Shown here: positions 1-7,689 of the stretch, piece after piece
Position numbering within the stretch: the stretch's first letter is position 1
Layout: every line of letters starts with the position of its first letter
NCBI GenBank assembly: GCA_023388715.1
Contig: JAEWFT010000006.1
Location: 1 to 53,903, forward strand
Source: Pseudomonadota bacterium
GTDB taxonomy: Bacteria; Pseudomonadota; Gammaproteobacteria; Xanthomonadales; Xanthomonadaceae
Reading direction: 5' to 3'
DNA: 53,903 nucleotides
The notes under the pieces: model-generated
What the model was told of the DNA's origin: nothing
The model's database searches: none
The model's input: the letters and a program-made list of their open reading frames with translations, nothing else
Made by a program: the position numbers and the translations under genes

Positions 1-1
1 C

Positions 2-445
2 ACCGGCACCGAGATGAACATCATGGCGGTGATCGGCATCCTGGTGCTGATGGGCGTGGTGGTGAACAACGGCATCGTGATGATCGAGCACATCAACAAC
101 CTGCGCCGGCGCGGGCTGCCGCGGATCGATGCGCTGGTCGAGGGTAGCCGCGAGCGCCTGCGTCCCATCCTGATGACGATGGGCACCGCGATCCTGGCGA
201 TGATCCCGATCGCGCTCAACACCGACACCGCCGACGGCATGCCGCCGTACCACCCGATGGCGCGCGCGATCGCCGGCGGCCTTGCGTTCTCGACGGTGGT
301 CAGCCTGCTGTTCCTTCCCACCATCTACGCGCTGCTGGACGACCTGCGCGCAGGCTCGGGGAAGCTGGCGCGCAAGGCGGCGCAGCCGGGGCAGGGCGGA
401 ACGGATTCGCGGGGATGGCGCTGGCGCAGGCTGGCGCGCGATTGA
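2..445 (+). CDS. RND-family efflux transporter permease, C-terminal end (5' truncated by window)
   Basis: The frame is open from base 2, so only the last ~147 residues of a roughly 1000-residue inner-membrane proton/drug or metal antiporter are present. It shows the RND ending: a hydrophobic helix followed by VVNNGIVMIEHINNLRRRG, then ERLRPILMTMGTAILAMIP, a further helix (GGLAFSTVVSLLFLPTIYAL) and a short basic tail. The permease works with a periplasmic adaptor and an outer-membrane channel, presumably encoded before the window. Substrate cannot be judged from this fragment. No start codon is assigned because the gene begins outside the window. Confidence 0.85.
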   Translation, partial: TGTEMNIMAVIGILVLMGVVVNNGIVMIEHINNLRRRGLPRIDALVEGSRERLRPILMTMGTAILAMIPIALNTDTADGMPPYHPMARAIAGGLAFSTVVSLLFLPTIYALLDDLRAGSGKLARKAAQPGQGGTDSRGWRWRRLARD

Positions 446-487
446 GCGACGCCTGGCGGTGCCGGGAAGGTACTCCCGGCGCCGCTG

Positions 488-1714
488 TCAGCCCAGCAGC
501 TGCCCCAGCATCTTCGCCCCGCCCAGCCACACGCCGATAGCGGTGCCGAGGCTGGTGAGGAAGAAGTTGAGCAGGATCCGCGCCACCCGGTTGCGCCACC
601 AGCCGCGCAGGTGCTGGACGTCGTCGCGCAACGCCATGAAGTCGGAATAGGTCGGCTTGCGCACGCCGGCCTCGATCAGCGCGCTGACCGTGCCCGACGC
701 CAGTGCCGGGTGCAGGGGAGTGACCGGCGAGGAAGCGAAGGCGCCCAGGATCGAGAGCGGATGCCCGCCGGCGATCGCGCAGCCCAGCGCGCCCAGGCCG
801 CCGGTGATCAGCACCCACTGCAGCATCAGTTCGGCACCGACGTCGACCCCGCCTTGCCAGAACCCCCACGCGAAGCCGCCCAGCACGAAGAACGCCAGCA
901 CGAGGGTGAACCACGGGATGCCGGACTTTGGCTTCAGCGCTTCCAGTCGCGCGATGGTGCTCGCCGGAGCCTCGGCGTCCCCCGCGCGCAGGTGCCGCGC
1001 GGTGCCGGCCAGGTGCCCCGCGCCGATCACGACCAGCACCTGCGTCGCGCCGGCCGACGTCTCGCGCAGCTTCGCCGCCATGTAGGCGTCGCGCTCGGCG
1101 ATCACGGTGTCGTACAGCGCCGGGTTGTCCTGCGCGAATTCGCTGAAGCTGGCCTCCAGCATGTCGCCTTCCTTGAGCTTCTCGATCGCGTCGTCCTCGA
1201 GCTTCTCGTCGGCGAACAGCGACGCGAGGATGCCCCCGGCCAGCTTGCTGCGCTGCCACCAGCCCAGCTTCTCGCCGGCGCGGCGGAAGGTGATGCCGAT
1301 GTCGCGGTCGATGAGGTGCAGCGGCAGGTTGCTCGCGCGCGCGGCGTGGGTGGCGGCCTTGAGTTCGGCGCCGGGTTCGATCCCCAGCTGCTCGGCCAGC
1401 CGGCGCTGGTAGGCGGCAAGGCCGAGGTTGGCGGCGAACATCGGCACCTTGCCGTCGCGGATCACCTGCACCAGGTCCAGCCGCGCGAGCTGGTCCGGAT
1501 CGTCCATGGCACCGTGGCGCTGCGCGTCGAGTTCCACCGCCACCGCGTCGAACTCACCGCTGCCGATCGCCGCGTTGACCGCATCGACGCTGGCCTGGGA
1601 AACGTGGGCGGTCCCGAGCAGGGTATAGCGCACGCCATCGCGCTCGGCTACTTCATGCGGCTGCGTGCGCCAGTCGAAGCCGGGCGCGGCGGCTGCCACC
1701 ACCGCCTCAGTCAC
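488..1714 (-). CDS. TraB/PrgY-family membrane protein
   Basis: A 408-residue protein with an N-terminal TraB domain: GTAHVS at residues 34-39, the ERDAYMAAKL segment, and GAGHLAGTARHL near residue 232. Hydrophobic helices follow in the C-terminal third. TraB/PrgY proteins were named from enterococcal pheromone shutdown; the bacterial chromosomal members have no settled function, though a GTAH/GAGH metal-peptidase-like core has been suggested. The start is a GTG that overlaps the end of aguB by eight bases, so it is the last gene of a minus-strand operon with aguA and aguB. A role in agmatine use is not implied by sequence. Confidence 0.85.
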   Translation of the reverse strand: MTEAVVAAAAPGFDWRTQPHEVAERDGVRYTLLGTAHVSQASVDAVNAAIGSGEFDAVAVELDAQRHGAMDDPDQLARLDLVQVIRDGKVPMFAANLGLAAYQRRLAEQLGIEPGAELKAATHAARASNLPLHLIDRDIGITFRRAGEKLGWWQRSKLAGGILASLFADEKLEDDAIEKLKEGDMLEASFSEFAQDNPALYDTVIAERDAYMAAKLRETSAGATQVLVVIGAGHLAGTARHLRAGDAEAPASTIARLEALKPKSGIPWFTLVLAFFVLGGFAWGFWQGGVDVGAELMLQWVLITGGLGALGCAIAGGHPLSILGAFASSPVTPLHPALASGTVSALIEAGVRKPTYSDFMALRDDVQHLRGWWRNRVARILLNFFLTSLGTAIGVWLGGAKMLGQLLG

Positions 1715-2591
1715 GGTAGCGCTTCACCAGGTCGCCATAGGCGTCGATCCGGCGGTCGCGCAGGAACGGCCAGATCCGGCGGACGTGCTCGCTGCGGGCC
1801 ATGTCGACCTCGGCCAGCAGCAGGGTCGGTTCGCCACTGGCCTGCGCGACGAATTCGCCCTGTGGGCCAAGCACGTGCGAGTTGCCCCAGAAGTCGATGC
1901 CCGAGGCGCCGATCGGCGAGGCCTCGTGGCCCACGCGGTTGCACGACAGCACCGGCAGGCCGTTGGCCACCGCGTGCCCGCGGTGGCTGAGGATCCACGC
2001 ATCGCGCTGGCGATCCTTCTCGGCCTGCTCATCGTCCGGGTCCCATCCGATCGCGGTCGGGTAGAGCAGCAGCTCGGCGCCGGCCAGCGCCATCAGCCGC
2101 GCCGCTTCCGGATACCACTGGTCCCAGCACACCAGCACGCCCAGCCGCCCGACCGAGGTATCGATCGGGGTAAAGCCCAGGTCGCCCGGGGTGAAGTAGA
2201 ACTTCTCGTAGAAGCCCGGGTCGTCCGGGATGTGCATCTTGCGGTACTTGCCGGCGGTGCTGCCGTCGGTATCGAACACCACCGCGGTGTTGTGGTACAG
2301 GCCGGTCGCGCGCTTCTCGAACAGCGAGCTGACCAGCACGACGCCGTGCCGCTTCGCCAGCTGGCCCAGGCGCTCGGTCGACGGGCCGGGGATGGTCTCG
2401 GCGAGATCGAATTCGTCCACGCACTCGTGCTGGCAGAAGTACGGCCCGTTGTGCAGCTCCTGCAGCAGCACCAGCCGGGCGCCGGCCTTCGCGGCCTCGC
2501 CCACGCGCGCTTCGATCACCTCGAGGTTGGCCACGGCGTCGCCGTGGTTGCGCTCCTGGATCAGCGCGACGGGAAGTGTCTTGGTCTTCAT
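1707..2591 (-). CDS. aguB: N-carbamoylputrescine amidase
   Basis: A 294-residue nitrilase-superfamily hydrolase. It converts N-carbamoylputrescine to putrescine, CO2 and ammonia, the second step after agmatine deiminase. The catalytic triad is visible as E45 (LLQELHNGPYF), K118 (YRKMHIPDD) and C155 (LVCWDQWYPE), and these flanking sequences are typical of the AguB subfamily. It starts 19 bases after the end of aguA, and the downstream TraB-family gene overlaps its 3' end. Full length for the family. Adjacency to aguA makes the substrate assignment strong. Confidence 0.95.
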   Translation of the reverse strand: MKTKTLPVALIQERNHGDAVANLEVIEARVGEAAKAGARLVLLQELHNGPYFCQHECVDEFDLAETIPGPSTERLGQLAKRHGVVLVSSLFEKRATGLYHNTAVVFDTDGSTAGKYRKMHIPDDPGFYEKFYFTPGDLGFTPIDTSVGRLGVLVCWDQWYPEAARLMALAGAELLLYPTAIGWDPDDEQAEKDRQRDAWILSHRGHAVANGLPVLSCNRVGHEASPIGASGIDFWGNSHVLGPQGEFVAQASGEPTLLLAEVDMARSEHVRRIWPFLRDRRIDAYGDLVKRYRD

Positions 2592-2610
2592 GGCGCCATT
2601 GTACGGGCCG

Positions 2611-3663
2611 CTATGTCGCGACGACGCCTTCCGGCAGCTGCATGGTGATGCAGTGCAGGCTGCCGTTCTGCCAGATCAGCGGGCGGCACGGCACCTGCAC
2701 AATCTCGCGGCCCGGGAAGGCCTCGGCCAGCACCGCGGCGGCGCCATCGTCGGCGGGATCGCCATAGGCCGGCATCAGCACGGCGCCGTTGATCACCAGG
2801 AAGTTGGCATAGCTGGCCGCCAGCCGCCGGCCTTCGTCGACGATGGGTTGCGGCCACGGCAGCGGAAACAGCCGGTACGGCTTTCCATCAAGCGTGCGTA
2901 GCGCGGCGATTTCATCGGCCATCGCCTGCAGTTCGTCGAAATGGGGGTCGGCAGGATCGTTGCAGGCCTGGAACACGATCGCATCGCCCGGCGCGAAGCG
3001 CGCGAGGGTGTCGATGTGGGCGTCGGTATCGTCGCCCTCGAGGTAGCCATGGTCCAGCCACAGCACGCGCTGCTGGGAGAGCCAGCCGGACAGGCGCGCG
3101 GAAAGCTCCTCGCGCGTGGCCTGCGGATGGCGTTCGTGCAGGCAGCGCCAGGTCGTGAGCAGGGTGCCGGCGCCATCGGTCTCGATCGCGCCGCCTTCCA
3201 GCGCGAAATCGATGGGCTCGCGCTCGCCTGCCCGGAATTGCTGCTGCGCGTGCAGGCGCTCGACCAGCCGGTCATCGTCGCTGGCATCGAATTTCCCGCC
3301 CCAGCCGGTGAAGCGGAAATCCAGCAGGCGGAAGCGCCGGTCGACCGGGGCGCCGCCCTCGACCAGGGTGATCGGGCCGGAGTCGCGCAGCCAGGTGTCG
3401 TCGTAGGGGGCGGTGATGAAGCGCACCCGCGCCATGTCCACCCGGTTGCTGCGCAGGCGCGCCTCGGCATAGGCCTCCACGTCCTCGTCGGCCACCACGA
3501 TGAGCACCGGCTGGAAGCGGGTGATCGCCTGCACCAGCGCGACGTAGGTGTCCTCGACCTCGCCCAGGCGCGCGGCCCAGTCGGTCTCGGCGTTCGGCCA
3601 GGCGATCAGGATCGCCGCCTGCGGTTCCCACTCGGCGGGGAAGCGACTGCTGGTCTCGGTCAT
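2611..3663 (-). CDS. aguA: agmatine deiminase
   Basis: A 350-residue cytosolic enzyme of the guanidino-group-modifying family; it hydrolyses agmatine to N-carbamoylputrescine and ammonia. Visible family motifs are WLRDSGP (residues 91-97), LEGGAIETDG in the middle, and the C-terminal NGSLHCITMQ with nucleophile C338. The frame is open further upstream to 3729, but the ATG at 3663 gives the usual N-terminus and avoids overlapping the upstream gene, which ends at 3668. With aguB it forms a complete arginine-decarboxylase-dependent putrescine branch. Confidence 0.95.
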   Translation of the reverse strand: MTETSSRFPAEWEPQAAILIAWPNAETDWAARLGEVEDTYVALVQAITRFQPVLIVVADEDVEAYAEARLRSNRVDMARVRFITAPYDDTWLRDSGPITLVEGGAPVDRRFRLLDFRFTGWGGKFDASDDDRLVERLHAQQQFRAGEREPIDFALEGGAIETDGAGTLLTTWRCLHERHPQATREELSARLSGWLSQQRVLWLDHGYLEGDDTDAHIDTLARFAPGDAIVFQACNDPADPHFDELQAMADEIAALRTLDGKPYRLFPLPWPQPIVDEGRRLAASYANFLVINGAVLMPAYGDPADDGAAAVLAEAFPGREIVQVPCRPLIWQNGSLHCITMQLPEGVVAT

Positions 3664-3667
3664 GGGC

Positions 3668-4018
3668 TCAGCGGATGGGGGGCTTCGGGCCGATCTCGCC
3701 GGCGTCAGCGCGGTTCTGGACGACGTCAATGACGCGGGTGCGCTCGAAATAGACGGTGTAGCCCGGGTAGACCCAGCGGTGGATGGTCGGCCAGTCGCGC
3801 TTCTGCCCGCCGCGCGGATCCAGCCGCTGTATTGGCGCGCCGAAGCGCGCTTCGACCTGGGCCATGCTCAGCCCGCGCGACGGCAGGTTGCGCGGTTCGG
3901 TCTGGACGCGCTCGATGAGCAGGGTGTCGCCGACGACCTCGCGTTCCTGCTCAGCCGCCGGGGCGGCGAACGCGGTCAGGGCAAGGGGAAGCGCAAGGGT
4001 GAACAGGAGGCGGATCAT
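3668..4018 (-). CDS. small exported protein of unknown function
   Basis: A 116-residue protein with a clear signal peptide (basic MIR, hydrophobic LLFTLALPLALTAFAAPA). The mature part contains LSMAQVEARFGAP, loosely like the start of SmpA/BamE-type repeats, and a short aromatic stretch (RWVYPGYTVYFE). It is probably periplasmic. It heads the aguA-aguB operon, with only four bases to the aguA start. An AGGAG ribosome site lies upstream of the ATG, and a TAGAAT -10-like hexamer sits at 4047-4052. I do not recognise a function. Confidence 0.75.
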   Translation of the reverse strand: MIRLLFTLALPLALTAFAAPAAEQEREVVGDTLLIERVQTEPRNLPSRGLSMAQVEARFGAPIQRLDPRGGQKRDWPTIHRWVYPGYTVYFERTRVIDVVQNRADAGEIGPKPPIR

Positions 4019-4098
4019 GGCGGAACTCCTGGCTGGGCTGGCCGCGATTCTATGCCGCGGACGTGAATGCGCCGCGATTGCCCGGGGCCGGAAACGGC

Positions 4099-4121
4099 GA
4101 AGGCCGCACGTGGCGGCCTTC
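4099..4121 (-). terminator. hairpin terminator after rpmJ
   Basis: Perfect 9-bp inverted repeat (GAAGGCCGC / GCGGCCTTC, five-base loop) about 40 bases past the rpmJ stop. Read on the minus strand it is followed by a short TTT run only, so it is a moderate intrinsic terminator candidate. Confidence 0.6.
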
Positions 4122-4159
4122 GTCGGTCACGCCTGCGCGAACGCAGGGTGGCGCGGGAC

Positions 4160-4285
4160 TCAGCGCTGGCGCGCCTTGAAACGCGGGTTGGACTTGCAGA
4201 TCACGAAGACCTTGCCACGACGGCGGACCACCTTGCAGTCGCGGTGACGGGCCTTCGCCGACTTCAGGGAGGACAGGACCTTCAT
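4160..4285 (-). CDS. rpmJ: 50S ribosomal protein L36, zinc-free (C-minus) form
   Basis: A 41-residue basic protein starting MKVLSSLKSAKARHRDC and ending KSNPRFKARQR, the YkgO-like form of L36. The zinc-ribbon form carries three Cys and one His; here only C17 and C30 remain, with H14 and R at the other positions. It should therefore assemble into the large subunit without zinc. In many bacteria this form is a zinc-starvation paralogue, but in Xanthomonadaceae it is often the only L36; whether a second copy exists cannot be seen here. GAGG lies eight bases before the ATG. Confidence 0.93.
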   Translation of the reverse strand: MKVLSSLKSAKARHRDCKVVRRRGKVFVICKSNPRFKARQR

Positions 4286-4353
4286 GATGAAACCTCGGCA
4301 AAAATGGTGATGAATGGTGGGGTGGAGCGCGTGCAGGATGCACGTAGCCGCCC

Positions 4354-4383
4354 ATTCTAGCGGAAAGGACTGCGTGGATTCAA
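4354..4383 (-). promoter_or_regulatory. sigma-70-type promoter of rpmJ
   Basis: Read on the minus strand: TTGAAT (4383-4378), an 18-base spacer, then TAGAAT (4359-4354). It lies about 70 bases upstream of the rpmJ ATG. The transcribed leader contains a small hairpin (CGTGCA/TGCACG, 4330-4344). Confidence 0.6.
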
Positions 4384-4443
4384 CAGCTTGCGCGTGCAGA
4401 CGGGCGCGGCGCCGCGAGTGGGCGGTCTACGCCCGCTTCCGCC

Positions 4444-4449
4444 CATAAT
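4444..4449 (+). promoter_or_regulatory. -10-like hexamer directly before cmk
   Basis: CATAAT ends six bases before the cmk ATG and there is no Shine-Dalgarno sequence, so transcription may start at or beside the start codon (leaderless candidate). No good -35 is visible. Confidence 0.4.
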
Positions 4450-4455
4450 ACGCCG

Positions 4456-5136
4456 ATGGATGCTTCCGCCTCAGTCTTGACCATCGATGGCCCCTCCGGC
4501 TCCGGCAAGGGCACCATCAGCCGCATCGTCGCCCAGCGCCTGGGCTGGCACTACCTGGATTCCGGCGCGCTGTACCGCGCGGTCGGGGTGGCCGCCGGCT
4601 GGGCGGACCTGGACCTGGACGATGCCGGAGCGCTGGTGCGCTGCGCCTTCGACACCACGGTGGCGTTCCGCGACGATGCGCAGGGCGACCTGCGCGTGCT
4701 GATCAATGGTCACGACGCCACCGACGAGCTGCGCACCGAAACCGCCGGCGCCGCCGCCTCCGCGATCGCCGCGATCCCCGAGGTGCGCGCCGCGCTCAAG
4801 GACCGCCAGCGCGCGTTCCGCGAGCCGCCGGGGCTGGTGGCCGACGGCCGCGACATGGGCACGGTGATCTTCCCGGACGCCGCGCACAAGGTGTTCCTCA
4901 CCGCCAGCGCCGGCGAGCGTGCCGAGAGGCGCTATAAGCAGTTGAAAGACAAAGGGGTTTCCGTCACAATCGACGGTCTGCTTCGCGAGATCCTCGCCCG
5001 CGACGCCCGCGATGCCAGCCGTTCGGTTGCGCCGTTGCGGCCGGCCGATGACGCCGTCCGCCTCGACACCACCGGGCTGTCCATCGAGGACGTGGTCGCG
5101 CGGGTGCTGGACATCGTGTCCCGTCCCGCCGGCTGA
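4456..5136 (+). CDS. cmk: cytidylate kinase
   Basis: A 226-residue nucleoside-monophosphate kinase that phosphorylates CMP and dCMP with ATP in the cytosol. The P-loop GPSGSGKGT spans residues 12-20, followed by HYLDSGALYRAV and, later, DGRDMGTVIFPDA and the RRYKQLKDKG lid region. Full length for the family. It lies immediately upstream of rpsA, the classic gammaproteobacterial cmk-rpsA-ihfB order. Confidence 0.97.
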   Translation: MDASASVLTIDGPSGSGKGTISRIVAQRLGWHYLDSGALYRAVGVAAGWADLDLDDAGALVRCAFDTTVAFRDDAQGDLRVLINGHDATDELRTETAGAAASAIAAIPEVRAALKDRQRAFREPPGLVADGRDMGTVIFPDAAHKVFLTASAGERAERRYKQLKDKGVSVTIDGLLREILARDARDASRSVAPLRPADDAVRLDTTGLSIEDVVARVLDIVSRPAG

Positions 5137-5300
5137 CCGGCGCGCTTCTCCCGACGCAGGCCCCGTTCCGTGGTGGCAATCCCGCCGCCACGGTGTCCAA
5201 CCATTGCACATGGCCGGGCGCATCCTGCGTCGCAGGCCACAACCCCAAGGTGGGTCGCCCCGTCAGTGCGGGCGACCTGTGTATCCACCCGAGATTTTCC
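5137..5300 (+). promoter_or_regulatory. structured rpsA leader region
   Basis: The 164-base stretch before rpsA has no recognisable gene and no Shine-Dalgarno sequence next to the ATG. It contains several inverted repeats: CCGTGG/CCACGG (5168-5173/5188-5193), CCTGCG/CGCAGG (5224-5236) and GGTCGCCC/GGGCGACC (5253-5260/5270-5277). In E. coli, S1 represses its own translation through a folded leader lacking a proper SD; a similar role here is an inference from layout. Confidence 0.5.
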
Positions 5301-7001
5301 ATGAATTCCGTAGCTACCGAATCCTTCGCCGAGCTGTTTGAAGCCAGCCAGGCCAATTGGGCCAAGATCAAGCCCGGCGCCATCGTCAAGGGCATCGTCG
5401 TCGACGTCCGCAACGACGTAGTGGTCATCAACGCCGGCCTGAAGTCCGAGGGCATCGTCCCGATCGAACAGTTCCGCAACGACGCCGGCGAGATCGACGT
5501 CGGCATCGGCGACGAGGTCAAGGTCGCCCTCGACTCGCTCGAGAACGGCTTTGGCGAAACCGTGCTGTCGCGCGAGAAGGCCAAGCGCGCCATGGTGTGG
5601 GACGAGCTCGAGGAAGCCCTCGAGAAGAACGAGAGCATCACCGGCCGCATCAGCGGCAAGGTCAAGGGCGGCTTCACCGTCGACATCAAGGATGTCCGCG
5701 CGTTCCTGCCCGGTTCGCTGGTGGACGTGCGCCCGGTGCGCGACCCGGTCTATCTGGAAGGCAAGGAGCTGGAATTCAAGCTCATCAAGCTCGACCGCAA
5801 GCGCAACAACGTGGTCGTCTCCCGCCGTGCGGTGGTCGAGACCGAGCATTCGGAAGAGCGCGAGCAGCTGCTCGAGAAGCTGGTCGAGGGCGCGGTGCTG
5901 AAGGGCGTGGTCAAGAACCTGACCGACTACGGCGCATTCGTCGACCTCGGCGGCATCGACGGCCTGCTGCACATCACCGACATGGCTTGGAAGCGCGTGC
6001 GCCATCCGTCCGAAGTGGTGGAGGTGGGCCAGGAGCTGGACGTCCGCGTGCTCAAGTACGACCGCGAGCGCAACCGCGTCAGCCTTGGCCTGAAGCAGCT
6101 GGGCGAGGATCCGTGGGACAACATCGCCCGCCGCTACCCGTCCAACAGCCGCGTGTTCGGCAAGGTCTCCAACGTCACCGATTACGGCGCGTTCGTCGAG
6201 ATCGAACCGGGCGTCGAGGGCCTGGTGCACGTGTCCGAGATGGACTGGACCAACAAGAACGTCAACCCGGCCAAGGTGGTGCAGGTTGGTGACGACCTCG
6301 AGGTCATGGTGCTCGACGTGGACGAGGAGCGTCGCCGCATCTCGCTCGGCATCAAGCAGGTCACCAGCAACCCGTGGGAGACCTTCGCCGCGATCCATCG
6401 CAAGGGCGACAAGGTCGAGGGCCAGATCAAGTCGATCACCGACTTCGGCATCTTCATCGGCCTGGACGGCGGCATCGATGGCCTGATCCACCTTTCGGAC
6501 ATCAGCTGGAACTCCACCGGCGAGGACATCGCCCGCAACTACAAGAAGGGCGACACGCTCGAGGCGGTGGTGCTGGCGGTTGATCCGGAGCGCGAGCGCA
6601 TCAGCCTCGGCGTCAAGCAGATGGAGCAGGACCCGCTGGGCCAGTTCATGGCGACCAACCCCAAGGGCACCAAGGTCACCGGCACCGTCAAGGAAGTCGA
6701 TGCCAAGGGCGCGGTGATCGACCTGGGCGAGGGCGTGGAAGGCTACGTGTCCGTGCGCGACATCAGCCACGACCGCACCGAGGACGCCAGCCAGGTCCTG
6801 AAGGTCGGCCAGGAAGTCGAAGCCAAGTTCGTGGGCATGGACCGCAAGGGCCGCAGCCTGCAGCTGTCGATCAAGGACAAGGACGCGGCGGAGACCGCGG
6901 AGGCGCTGGCCGAGTACAACAAGGCCCACGCCGACGCCGCCAGTGGCACCACCAAGCTGGGCGCGCTGCTGCGCGAGCAGCTGAACAGCAAGGGCGAGTA
7001 A
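5301..7001 (+). CDS. rpsA: 30S ribosomal protein S1
   Basis: A 566-residue protein made of six S1 (OB-fold) repeats. Repeats 3-5 are the clearest, each carrying a variant of TDYGAFV...GGIDGLLHITDM. S1 binds mRNA upstream of start codons and recruits it to the 30S subunit. The frame is open back to 5193, but the ATG at 5301 gives the conserved N-terminus (SFAELFEASQ). The start lacks a Shine-Dalgarno sequence, as is usual for this autoregulated gene. A strong hairpin follows the stop, and ihfB comes next. Confidence 0.97.
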   Translation: MNSVATESFAELFEASQANWAKIKPGAIVKGIVVDVRNDVVVINAGLKSEGIVPIEQFRNDAGEIDVGIGDEVKVALDSLENGFGETVLSREKAKRAMVWDELEEALEKNESITGRISGKVKGGFTVDIKDVRAFLPGSLVDVRPVRDPVYLEGKELEFKLIKLDRKRNNVVVSRRAVVETEHSEEREQLLEKLVEGAVLKGVVKNLTDYGAFVDLGGIDGLLHITDMAWKRVRHPSEVVEVGQELDVRVLKYDRERNRVSLGLKQLGEDPWDNIARRYPSNSRVFGKVSNVTDYGAFVEIEPGVEGLVHVSEMDWTNKNVNPAKVVQVGDDLEVMVLDVDEERRRISLGIKQVTSNPWETFAAIHRKGDKVEGQIKSITDFGIFIGLDGGIDGLIHLSDISWNSTGEDIARNYKKGDTLEAVVLAVDPERERISLGVKQMEQDPLGQFMATNPKGTKVTGTVKEVDAKGAVIDLGEGVEGYVSVRDISHDRTEDASQVLKVGQEVEAKFVGMDRKGRSLQLSIKDKDAAETAEALAEYNKAHADAASGTTKLGALLREQLNSKGE

Positions 7002-7023
7002 TCGCCAGCCTGTCGTGACCTGC

Positions 7024-7049
7024 GGCGGCCCGGTGCAAGCCGGGCCGCC
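7024..7049 (+). terminator. hairpin between rpsA and ihfB
   Basis: Perfect 10-bp stem (GGCGGCCCGG / CCGGGCCGCC) with a six-base loop, 22 bases after the rpsA stop. There is no U-rich tail, so it may be a processing or attenuation hairpin rather than a full terminator. Confidence 0.6.
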
Positions 7050-7073
7050 GTCGGTTCGCCTGAGCGAAACCAG

Positions 7074-7376
7074 ATGACCAAGTCCGAACTCATCGAATTG
7101 CTGGCGCGCCGCCAGCCGCACCTGAAGGCCGACGATGTCGACATGGCCGTCAAGTCGCTGCTGCAGATGATGGGCGGTGCGCTTGCCGGTGGCGATCGCA
7201 TCGAGGTGCGCGGGTTCGGCAGTTTTTCCCTGCATTACCGCCCGCCGCGGACCGGACGCAATCCCAAGACCGGGGATACGGTGGCGCTCCCGGGCAAGCA
7301 CGTGCCCCATTTCAAGCCGGGCAAGGAACTGCGCGAACGCGTGGCCCCGGTGATGCCACTGCCGTCCGACGACTGA
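7074..7376 (+). CDS. ihfB: integration host factor subunit beta
   Basis: A 100-residue HU/IHF-type DNA-bending protein starting MTKSELIELLARRQPHL. The family signature GFGSFSLHYRPPRTGRNPKTG forms the DNA-intercalating arm. With IhfA it bends DNA at specific sites in nucleoid organisation, transcription and recombination. The position right after rpsA and the -RTGRNPKTG- arm identify the beta subunit rather than HU. Confidence 0.96.
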   Translation: MTKSELIELLARRQPHLKADDVDMAVKSLLQMMGGALAGGDRIEVRGFGSFSLHYRPPRTGRNPKTGDTVALPGKHVPHFKPGKELRERVAPVMPLPSDD

Positions 7377-7431
7377 ACCGCGCGCGGCGTCATTCGTTAA
7401 GCTAGCGATCCTTTCCGCCGGATCGTCGCTG

Positions 7432-7689
7432 GTGGCAAAACTTCTTCATGTCGCGATGGCGCTCGCCTGCATCCTGCTGGGTGCGACGGTGGGCCTGCTG
7501 AATCCGCAAGCGGTCACCCTGGACCTTGGCTTCTCCCGCCTGCATACCAGCCTCGGGCTGGCGGTGCTGGTGGCGTTGCTGCTGGGCGTGGTCGTCGGCG
7601 GCGCGATCCTGGCGATTGGCGTGGTCGCCCCCCTGCGCCGGCACCTGCGCAACTCGCCGCCGGCGCACCCCGAGGCCAAGGAACAATGA
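7432..7689 (+). CDS. lapA: LapA family protein (lipopolysaccharide assembly protein A)
   Basis: An 85-residue protein with two hydrophobic helices (about residues 8-24 and 41-65) around a short segment with NPQAVTLDLGF, typical of the DUF1049/LapA family, and a charged tail. LapA and LapB work together at the inner membrane to control LpxC turnover and lipopolysaccharide synthesis. The start is a GTG at 7432; an ATG at 7456 is a possible alternative giving a shorter N-terminus. Its stop overlaps the lapB start (ATGATG), so the two are translationally coupled. Confidence 0.88.
   Translation: MAKLLHVAMALACILLGATVGLLNPQAVTLDLGFSRLHTSLGLAVLVALLLGVVVGGAILAIGVVAPLRRHLRNSPPAHPEAKEQ

Noticed and set aside
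4932..7310. Long open frame opposite cmk, rpsA and ihfB (792 codons, minus strand)
   Set aside because: It is a high-GC shadow of rpsA; low-complexity His/Ala/Leu/Asp content, no family motif, and it covers three certain genes.
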